20,641 nt of DNA from Planctomycetota bacterium (GTDB taxonomy: Bacteria; Planctomycetota; Planctomycetia; Pirellulales; Pirellulaceae), in assembly GCA_026692885.1 (NCBI GenBank), contig JAPLNJ010000270.1, positions 1-20,641 on the forward strand. Direction: 5' to 3'. The translations under genes were made by a program, and so were the position numbers. The notes under the pieces are model-generated. The model worked only from the letters and a program-made list of their open reading frames with translations, was not told the origin of the DNA and did not search any database. Positions 1 to 5,548 of this stretch are shown one piece after another. Numbering within the stretch: position 1 is the stretch's first letter; each line of letters opens with the position of its first letter.

Positions 1-115
1 AGACGCCGCGGTGTTAGGAGTTGGCGGGACTGCTCTCACCGACTTACGTTGGGAGCTTCTCGGACGGGACTAGCTAGCAGTGACAGCACTTCGCAGTGTT
101 ACGATCAACGCCGAG

Positions 116-168
116 GGCGAGGCCCCTGCCGAGCAGTGTGCCGCGATCGGCTCGGCAGGAGCCTCGCC
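116..168. repeat. Palindromic intergenic repeat, family A
   Basis: Two 19-bp arms (116-134 and 150-168) are inverted copies with one mismatch, separated by a 15-nt loop. The sequence would fold into a strong GC-rich hairpin. The right arm and its flank (160-174) recur at 377-391 with 14 of 15 bases identical, so this is a dispersed repeat. Elements that translate to GEAPAEP / SAGASPS-like peptides are common between planctomycete genes; that comparison is from general knowledge. Confidence 0.8.
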
Positions 169-216
169 ATCCCAAAAGCCCTGGGCCGTGCAAAACTGGG
201 CGGAAACAGCGGCCAG

Positions 217-308
217 GGTCAGTCGTTCAAATTTAAGTTTTTGCGGCGGCGAGACTCTCCACCCTCGTTGCCCAGAGGCCGCAAAAACTGAAATTTGAAG
301 GACTGACC
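217..308. repeat. Palindromic intergenic repeat, family B (31-bp arms)
   Basis: The arms at 217-247 and 278-308 are reverse complements at 29 of 31 positions, with a 30-nt loop. Unlike the other palindromes here, the arms contain an A/T-rich core (CAAATTT) followed by GTTTTTGCGGC on the left side. I see no coding potential around it. It is probably a REP-like or miniature non-coding element, and no protein-coding mobile gene accompanies it. Confidence 0.8.
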
Positions 309-344
309 CATGTCTGCGAGCGAAACAGAAGTGGAACAAACTCT

Positions 345-400
345 GGCCTGCCTCGCGACACTGTTTTGCGAGGACCAGCCTCGCCCTCCCAAGCCCTTGG
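345..400. repeat. Degenerate relative of repeat family A
   Basis: AGCCTCGCCCTCCCA at 377-391 matches 160-174 in the first repeat with one difference, and both copies are followed by an AAGCCC-type flank. The opposite arm is poorly kept, so only a short CTCGC/GCGAG pairing remains. This looks like a decayed copy of the same family. The rest of 1-435 holds no convincing gene. Confidence 0.45.
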
Positions 401-435
401 TTCGTCATTCGGATTTCGAGTTTTCAGTTCCCCCT

Positions 436-463
436 TTGACGAACGCTCGAAATCGAGTAACAT
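436..463 (+). promoter_or_regulatory. Candidate sigma-70-type promoter for the tRNA gene
   Basis: TTGACG (436-441) and TAACAT (458-463) resemble -35 and -10 boxes with a 16-bp spacer. The expected transcription start near 470 would leave a leader of about 10 nt before the tRNA at 480, which suits a tRNA promoter. This is motif matching only. Confidence 0.5.
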
Positions 464-479
464 TTCGCTGTTCTCATTT

Positions 480-553
480 GGGCGGTTAGCTCAGTTGGTT
501 AGAGCGCCGTGCTCACACCGCGGAGGTCGCTGGTCCGAGTCCAGTACCGCCCA
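480..553 (+). tRNA. tRNA-Val (anticodon CAC)
   Basis: A full cloverleaf can be drawn. The acceptor stem 480-486 pairs with 546-552 over all seven bases. The D stem is 489-492 with 502-505 and contains the G18-G19 pair. The anticodon stem is 507-511 with 519-523, including one T-G wobble, and the loop CTCACAC places anticodon CAC at 514-516. The T stem is 529-533 with 541-545, and A553 is the discriminator. The 3' CCA is not encoded; ACT follows. The T-loop reads TCCGAGT, so position 55, almost always T (pseudouridine), is C here, and pair 49-65 is G-T. The fold and U33 are intact, so I call it a tRNA while noting it may be weakened. Confidence 0.95.
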
Positions 554-589
554 CTAGACCTAAGTTGCGTTGAAGTAAAGACTTACTAC

Positions 590-606
590 CTGCCAACGAT
601 TGGCAG
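590..606 (+). terminator. Small perfect hairpin after the tRNA, possible terminator
   Basis: CTGCCAA (590-596) and TTGGCAG (600-606) form a perfect 7-bp stem with a CGA loop, 36 bases after the tRNA. No T-run follows, so a classical Rho-independent terminator is not supported. It could mark the tRNA transcript end or be unrelated. Confidence 0.25.
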
Positions 607-674
607 TGCAATCACGGTTCTGAGGAGCGCAAGACCGTACATAGGGTTTTGCCAGTTCAGAAAGGTGTTGCACC

Positions 675-803
675 ATGCCACGTCTCGTCCATCCCATCCC
701 GAAGTACAGCAAGCACCGCGCCAGCGGTCAGGCCGCCGTCACGATCGCCAAGGTGGACCATTATCTTGGCCCGTACAGCACCAAGGCCATCCATCTGGAA
801 TAA
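675..803 (+). pseudogene. Truncated site-specific integrase, N-terminus only
   Basis: An ATG at 675, preceded by a good ribosome binding site (AAAGGTG at about 661-667), opens a 42-residue frame ending in TAA. The product begins MPRLVHPIPKYSKHRASGQA and continues AVT...DHYLGPYSTKA. This matches the start of the tyrosine-type integrases widespread in planctomycetes, where a pattern like 'Y..H..SGQAVVT...YLGP.G...S..EYDRLI' precedes the core-binding domain; this comparison is from memory. The catalytic domain is missing altogether. Right after the last glutamate codon the expected tyrosine-aspartate continuation appears disrupted by a few extra bases (TAAAATTCGAT). It lies just 44 bp upstream of the STAND gene. 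I read it as the relic of an integration event, too short to act. Confidence 0.7.
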
Positions 804-846
804 AATTCGATAGCGGCGATGCCTCCCGCGCGTGTTGAAAGCAACC

Positions 847-3800
847 ATGGATAGCACCGGCCTTTCCAAGGATACCAAGCTGTTCGATCATGTGTTGCGG
901 GAACCGAGCGACGGCCATGCTTTCGTCATCTGGCTGCCAGACCAAGCCGGCGTCAAAATCCAAGACTGGTTACGGATTCTGGCGATGCCACCCGGGGACC
1001 AGCCTGTGGGCGACGGCTTTTTCGCCCGCGCGGCGGCGATCGACCTTGTTCGCCAGCTGAACCTGTCGGTCTGGTCGAAGTGGTTTCGCCCCCGCAAGGG
1101 CGAATGCGTGGAAACGCTCTCGATTCCCAACAATTCTCGGGGAGAGGTCATCGGACCGCGACGCCGCGACGCACTGCTCGTCTGGGCCGATGGCGAAGCA
1201 GCGTCGCGTGAGTTTCCGCACGAGAAGTGGCCTGACTGTGAACGGGTCGAACAACTGGGACCGAACCTGTGGCTGGTCGTTGGCACGAAGACCCAAGCAC
1301 CAGGCGGGCCGACGGGACATGCCCCTGCCACCGCGACGCCACGCCCAACTGCGTCCGCCGCATCACGAGAACCGCCTCGGTTTCGAGCGAACCTGCAACC
1401 TGCAACCCCATCGCCCAATCCCTATCGCGATCGCCCAAGGGCGGACCAAGCCGCAGCGAACGAGCCGCAAGTCATCCGAGTCTTCGTTTCCTCGACCTTC
1501 CTGGACATGAAAGCCGAGCGGGACTACTTGGAGAAATTCACCTTTCCGAAGCTGCGCCAACTCTGCGAAGCGCGCGGTGTCCAGTGGGGCGATGTCGAAT
1601 TGCGGTGGGGGATCACGGACGAGGACGTGAAGCAGGGGCGATTCGTGCCGCTAATCATGAAGGAGATCGAGCGTTGTCAGCCCTGGTTCATCGGGCTGCT
1701 GGGCGAGCGATACGGCTCGGTGCCCACGCCCGAGCAACTCCCGCACGACCTGATCCAGCAGTACCCGTGGATCAACGAGTGTCGCGATCGGTCCGTGACG
1801 GAACTGGAGATTATCCGCGGCGTGTTTCAGAACGAAAACAGCCGAAACCGCGCGTTCTTCTACTTCCGCGATCCGGGCTATGTGGATCGGCTGCCGCCCG
1901 AAATCGATCGGCAAGACTTCGCCGATACATCCTCCGCAGCCCGAGAGAAACTTGCCCAGCTAAAACAGCGTTTACGTGAGTCGTACAAGGCGGGCAGTTG
2001 TCAAGCCGCGGGCCACGCCGCTTTCGCCCGCAGCCGCACGCACGTCTATCGTCCACGGCAGGAGGACTTTGATCGACTCGACGCCCATGCGAGCAGCGCT
2101 GGTCCGCCGTTGGTAGTCTTGGGCGAGTCCGGCATCGGCAAATCGGCTCTGCTGGCCAACTGGGTCCAGCACCATCGCGAGCAGCATCCGCAGGACTTCG
2201 TGCTGGCTCACTACGTTGGCAGCACGTCGGAGAGCACGGACGCGGTGCGGTTGATGCACCGACTCACGCGGGAACTGAGACACCACCTGAAATTGCCCGG
2301 TGACGCTGACGTGGCACCCGAACAGGTCCGCGTCGAGTTGCTCCGCGTGTTGTCTCAAATACCCGCCGACGATCGCGTCATTCTTGTGCTCGACGGACTC
2401 AATCAACTGGATGACGTCAATCACGCGCCGGACCTCGGCTGGCTGCCGTCCGAGTTTCCGGCGAACGTGCGGGTGGTGGTCTCCACGTTGCCAGGGCGGA
2501 GCCTGGATGCCGTCCGCCGCCGCCACTGGCCGGAGACGACCGTGGGACCGCTGGCGGTTTCGGAACGCAACGCTTTGATCGTCGCCTACCTGGCCGAGTA
2601 CGGTCGTCGCCTCAGTCCGGAGATCGGCGATAGAATCGCCTCCGCGCCGCCCTGCACCAACCCGCTGTTCTTGCGAGCCGTGTTGGACGAACTACGTATC
2701 TGTGGGGAGCACGACCGCTTGGGCCAACAGGTCGCGGATTACCTGGACGCCAAGGAACCTCAGGAGCTTTACGTTCGCATACTTCAGCGATGGGAGCAGG
2801 ACTACTCCGGTGGGCGAGACCTCGTGCGTCGCAGCCTGAGCCTGCTGTGGGCCGCACGCCGCGGCTTGTCCGAACAGGAACTGCTGGAGTTGCTCGGCGA
2901 AGACGGGTTGTCGCTACCGCAAGAAACCTGGGAGCCGCTGTATCTGGCCGCCGAGCATAGTTTGCTTGCGCGTTCGGACCTGCTCGACTTCTCCCACGAC
3001 TACGTTCGCCGAGCGGTGCAGCAACACTACATCGAAACAGACCAGGATCCGAAGCGTTACCACCGTGAGCTGGCCGATTTCTTTGACCGCCGGATCACAC
3101 TGTCGAACCGCAAACTGGATGAATTGCCCTGGCAATTGCAGCGGGCGGAACAATGGGAATCGCTCAAGAACCTGTTAGCCGACATGTCCGTGTTCATGCG
3201 ATTTCGCGAGGATGAACGGCGGAAGGTAGAATTGCAGAGTTACTGGCTGCGATTGGCGAAAATCCATGATCCGTGTGAGGTATACCGAAGGGCCGTCACC
3301 CACTGGGAAAATGACCTGTGGGCAATTGACCGTCTGCCATCGGCTCTTAGTCATTTGGGTCTCTTTCATTATGAGCGAGCGGAATACGACGCGGCCGAGC
3401 CGGTGTTTCACCGCGCGCTGGCCATCGACGAGCAGTCCTTCGGACCGGAGCACTCCAACGTGGCTGTCGGACTCAACAACCTGGCGCAGTTGCTTCAGGC
3501 CACGGACCGTCTGGGGGAGGCCGAGCCGCTGATGCGCCGCGCGCTGGCCATCGACGAGCAGTCCTTCGGACCGGAGCACCCCAACGTGGCCATCGGACTC
3601 GACAACCTGGCGCTATTGCTCAAGGCGACAAACCGACTGGGGGAGGCCGAGCCCCTGTTTCGCCGCGCGCTGGCCATCACCGAGCAGTCCTACGGAGCCG
3701 AGCACCCCGGAGTCGCCAAATGCCTCGACAACCTGGCTTCGTTGTTCCACGTCACGAACCGCCTGGGGGAGGCCGAACTGCTGCATCGTCGCGCACTGGC

Positions 3801-4722
3801 CATCTTCGAGCAGTCCTACGGAGCTGAGCACCCGGACGTCGCCACATGCCTCAACAACCTGGCGTCATTGCTGAAGGCGACAAACCGCCTGGGGGAGGCC
3901 GAGCCCCTGTTTCGCCGCGCGCTGGCCATAGCCGAACAGTCCTACGGAGCCGAGCACCCCGGAGTCGCCACATGCCTCGACAATCTAGCGTCATTGCTCC
4001 AGGCTACAGACCGTCTTGGGGAGGCCGAGTCGCTGATGCGCCGCGCGCTGGCCATCTTCGAGCAGTCCTTCGGAGGCCAGCATCCACAGGTCGCCACATG
4101 CCTCGTCAACCTGGCAGCGGTGCTCACGAACGAAGACCGTCTTGGGGAGGCCGAGCCGCTGATACGCCGCGCGCTGGCCATCTTCGAGCAGTCCTATGGC
4201 CCGGAGCATCCCAAGGTGGCCATACCCCTCAATGACCTAGCTTGGTTGCTCTCTAGGATGTCCCATCTGAGGGAGGCCGAGCCCTTGTTTCGCCGCGCGC
4301 TGGCCATCGTCGAGCGGTCCTACGGAGGCGAGCACCCCGAAGTCGCCAAATGCCTCGACAACCTAGCTTCGTTGCTCCACGTCATGAACCGCCTGCGGGA
4401 GGCCGAGCTGCTGCATCGTCGCGCACTGGCCATCTTCGAACAGTCCTTCGGAGTCGGCCACCCTGACGTTGCCACATGTCTCCTCAGACTGGCAGAAGTG
4501 CTCAGGGACAATAACCGCCTGGCGGAGGCCGAACCGCTGATGCGCCGACACCTGGAATTCTTCCTGCAGTTCACCCGCGTCACCGGGCATCCCCATCCCC
4601 ACCTGAAGGCCGCGATTGGAAACTATGCCGGCTTGCTCTCCCAAATGGGCCGCAGCGAGCCGGAGATACGGACCCAGCTCAAGGCACGGGCCGAGCCGTA
4701 TGGCGTGTCGTTCGGCGATTGA
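847..4722 (+). CDS. STAND-class NTPase: DUF4062, NACHT-like ATPase and TPR array
   Basis: A 1,291-residue soluble protein. Residues 1-150 are a domain I do not recognise, followed by a Pro/Ala-rich linker to about 205. DUF4062 starts at 209 (VIRVFVSSTFLDMKAER, then WGITDED). The P-loop ATPase has Walker A GESGIGKS at 426-433, Walker B VILVLDGLN with Asp516, and a NACHT-type NPLFL at 605. A winged-helix-like segment follows (RRGLSEQELLELL). Ten 42-residue TPRs run from 834 to about 1256 with a partial eleventh. The family combines a ligand-sensing repeat array with an ATP switch that releases an N-terminal effector; several bacterial members are anti-phage. DUF4062-NTPase-repeat layouts also occur in animal TEP1/NWD1-type proteins. 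The Met at 847 is preferred over the in-frame GTG at 832; neither has a strong ribosome binding site. It stands alone between recombinase relics, upstream of a restriction locus, so defence is likely but inferred. Confidence 0.9.
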   Translation: MDSTGLSKDTKLFDHVLREPSDGHAFVIWLPDQAGVKIQDWLRILAMPPGDQPVGDGFFARAAAIDLVRQLNLSVWSKWFRPRKGECVETLSIPNNSRGEVIGPRRRDALLVWADGEAASREFPHEKWPDCERVEQLGPNLWLVVGTKTQAPGGPTGHAPATATPRPTASAASREPPRFRANLQPATPSPNPYRDRPRADQAAANEPQVIRVFVSSTFLDMKAERDYLEKFTFPKLRQLCEARGVQWGDVELRWGITDEDVKQGRFVPLIMKEIERCQPWFIGLLGERYGSVPTPEQLPHDLIQQYPWINECRDRSVTELEIIRGVFQNENSRNRAFFYFRDPGYVDRLPPEIDRQDFADTSSAAREKLAQLKQRLRESYKAGSCQAAGHAAFARSRTHVYRPRQEDFDRLDAHASSAGPPLVVLGESGIGKSALLANWVQHHREQHPQDFVLAHYVGSTSESTDAVRLMHRLTRELRHHLKLPGDADVAPEQVRVELLRVLSQIPADDRVILVLDGLNQLDDVNHAPDLGWLPSEFPANVRVVVSTLPGRSLDAVRRRHWPETTVGPLAVSERNALIVAYLAEYGRRLSPEIGDRIASAPPCTNPLFLRAVLDELRICGEHDRLGQQVADYLDAKEPQELYVRILQRWEQDYSGGRDLVRRSLSLLWAARRGLSEQELLELLGEDGLSLPQETWEPLYLAAEHSLLARSDLLDFSHDYVRRAVQQHYIETDQDPKRYHRELADFFDRRITLSNRKLDELPWQLQRAEQWESLKNLLADMSVFMRFREDERRKVELQSYWLRLAKIHDPCEVYRRAVTHWENDLWAIDRLPSALSHLGLFHYERAEYDAAEPVFHRALAIDEQSFGPEHSNVAVGLNNLAQLLQATDRLGEAEPLMRRALAIDEQSFGPEHPNVAIGLDNLALLLKATNRLGEAEPLFRRALAITEQSYGAEHPGVAKCLDNLASLFHVTNRLGEAELLHRRALAIFEQSYGAEHPDVATCLNNLASLLKATNRLGEAEPLFRRALAIAEQSYGAEHPGVATCLDNLASLLQATDRLGEAESLMRRALAIFEQSFGGQHPQVATCLVNLAAVLTNEDRLGEAEPLIRRALAIFEQSYGPEHPKVAIPLNDLAWLLSRMSHLREAEPLFRRALAIVERSYGGEHPEVAKCLDNLASLLHVMNRLREAELLHRRALAIFEQSFGVGHPDVATCLLRLAEVLRDNNRLAEAEPLMRRHLEFFLQFTRVTGHPHPHLKAAIGNYAGLLSQMGRSEPEIRTQLKARAEPYGVSFGD
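3346..4614 (+). repeat. Tandem 126-bp repeats encoding the TPR array
   Basis: Units start every 126 bp from 3346 (3472, 3598, 3724 and so on to 4480). Each encodes one kinesin-light-chain-type TPR of the form L.NLA.LL...RLGEAE.L.RRALAI.EQS(F/Y)G.EHP.VA. The DNA itself is very similar between units, for example the shared stretch GAGCCCCTGTTTCGCCGCGC in units 3 and 5. Units 2-4 resemble units 7-9 more than their neighbours, which points to a 630-bp (five-unit) block duplication. Unit 10 is longer and more diverged. Confidence 0.9.
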
Positions 4723-4757
4723 CCCGCACCGCGTGGATTGGGGTCGAGCGTTCAGAT

Positions 4758-4810
4758 CTCGGAATGTGTATCCGAGGACGCCGAGATTGTCACAGAAAGA
4801 CCGTGACAAT
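4758..4810 (+). other. Two small stem-loops downstream of the STAND gene
   Basis: CTCGGA (4758-4763) pairs with TCCGAG (4771-4776), and ATTGTCAC (4786-4793) pairs with GTGACAAT (4803-4810) around a 9-nt loop. They lie 35-88 bp after the STAND stop codon and could help end its transcript. There is no T-tract, so a terminator role is only a guess. Confidence 0.3.
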
Positions 4811-4964
4811 TGTGTGACATAAGCGCGACACCGTGGGTCCTTCCAGCCCCCTGGGCAGCGCCCGAGATGATCACTGGGCCGGCAAACAGGACCAGCGGCA
4901 AGCCGGTTTCGCGAAGACCCAACAGGCGGCGGTAGAGTCGCGGCGGAAGTTGGCAGCGGAAGCC

Positions 4965-5107
4965 AGCCCTGTAAAGTCGCTAGTCTCGTTGGAGTTCACG
5001 CTTTAGCGTGCTGGTGCGGCGGGCATCGCCCGCTTGACACGCTAAAGCGTGAACTCCAACGAGGCCCGATGCTACGGTTGCCCCAGAGATCCGCACCTCT
5101 ACAGGGG
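4965..5107. mobile_element. 143-bp palindrome-bearing insertion with 14-bp flanking direct repeats
   Basis: The segment is flanked by identical copies of TGGCAGCGGAAGCC (4951-4964 and 5108-5121). Taking out one copy plus the insert (157 bp) rejoins the interrupted recombinase reading frame at KLAAEA-YTDLY, so the inserted state is clear. Its ends carry short inverted repeats: CCCTGTA at 4967-4973 and TACAGGG at 5100-5106. The centre is a perfect 26-bp-arm palindrome. No transposase is encoded, so movement would need enzymes supplied from elsewhere. A duplication by repair or slippage rather than transposition is also possible. Confidence 0.6.
4985..5063. repeat. Perfect 26-bp palindromic repeat, family C
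   Basis: The arms 4985-5010 and 5038-5063 are exact reverse complements. Inside the 27-nt loop a second hairpin forms from GCGGGC (5019-5024) and GCCCGC (5028-5033) with an ATC loop. The arms contain CACGCTTTAGCGTG, itself partly palindromic, so several alternative folds exist. It is the core of the insertion at 4965-5107. Confidence 0.85.
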
Positions 5108-5408
5108 TGGCAGCGGAAGCCTACACGGACCTTTACGCGGTCGTCCGGGAAATGCACGAGGCGGGCGGTCGCTGGCGTCGATCGCCGAGCACGTGAACAC
5201 CGAAGGGCACACGACGCGGCGGTGTAAGCCGTGGAACCCGATGCAGGTTCTGCGGGTGCTGCGGCGGGCCGGGTGAAACGCGTACCGCAGGCCGTGCTCT
5301 CGGATCGGGACGACCGTGGATTTGTGTTCGCCCGGTCCGTTGCTCTCGCCCCTACCGAGCAGTAGACTAGGCGGCGTTTCATTCCGCTCGCGGATGAACA
5401 TGACACAT

Positions 5409-5484
5409 GCTCGTTTAACCCGGAGCCAACGGCGATATTGGGTATCACGGGGCGCCGTCGCCGATGGCTCCGGGTTAAACGAGC
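5409..5484. repeat. Palindromic repeat, family D, upstream of hsdM
   Basis: The arms 5409-5435 and 5458-5484 are reverse complements at 26 of 27 positions around a 22-nt loop. The arm core is TTTAACCCGGAGCC. This arm type is familiar as a dispersed planctomycete intergenic repeat. It ends 64 bp before the hsdM start, so it may sit in or near the promoter region of the restriction operon. The rest of 5277-5548 shows no gene and no promoter I would defend. Confidence 0.75.
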
Positions 5485-5548
5485 CAACGTCAACTGCTTG
5501 AAAATACCACGGCGATAGCAACGCTCGTGACATCCATTCCCGGACAGT

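Larger units (their letters stand above)
4851..5276 (+). pseudogene. Serine-recombinase C-terminus, broken
   Basis: Three pieces of one protein lie in order in shifting frames. Piece 1 (4851-4964) reads LGSARDDHWAGKQDQRQAGF, then ...ESRRKLAAEA. Piece 2 (from 5110) resumes with AAEAYTDLYAVVREMHEAG in a frame one base over. Piece 3 (from 5163, shifted again) reads SLASIAEHVNTEGHTTRR, then CKPWNPMQVLRVLRRAG and a stop at 5276. This is the tail typical of resolvase-type serine recombinases, in which 'LN.EGHTTRRGKPWNP.QV.RVL.RA' is the classic ending. The catalytic N-terminal domain is absent. One break is caused by the insert at 4965-5107. The second is a one-base-type frameshift near 5161-5169. 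It is dead as a gene and marks past mobile-element activity next to the STAND gene. Confidence 0.75.

Noticed and set aside
80..298. Small open frames in 49-463
   Set aside because: They run through the palindromic repeats on both strands, giving GEAPAEP/SAGASPS-like peptides, with no start signals.
529..553. tRNA 3' end as an attachment site with a duplicated att copy downstream
   Set aside because: I looked for the tRNA tail sequence elsewhere in the window and saw no second copy, so the tRNA link to integration stays only suggestive.
3846..4235. Open + strand frame across the TPR array with its own internal repeats
   Set aside because: The repeats are imposed by the 126-bp units; this is the wrong reading frame of the STAND gene.
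3346..4614. Regular direct repeats that could suggest a CRISPR or minisatellite
   Set aside because: The 126-bp period is exactly 42 codons, is in frame and encodes TPR motifs; there is no repeat-spacer alternation.
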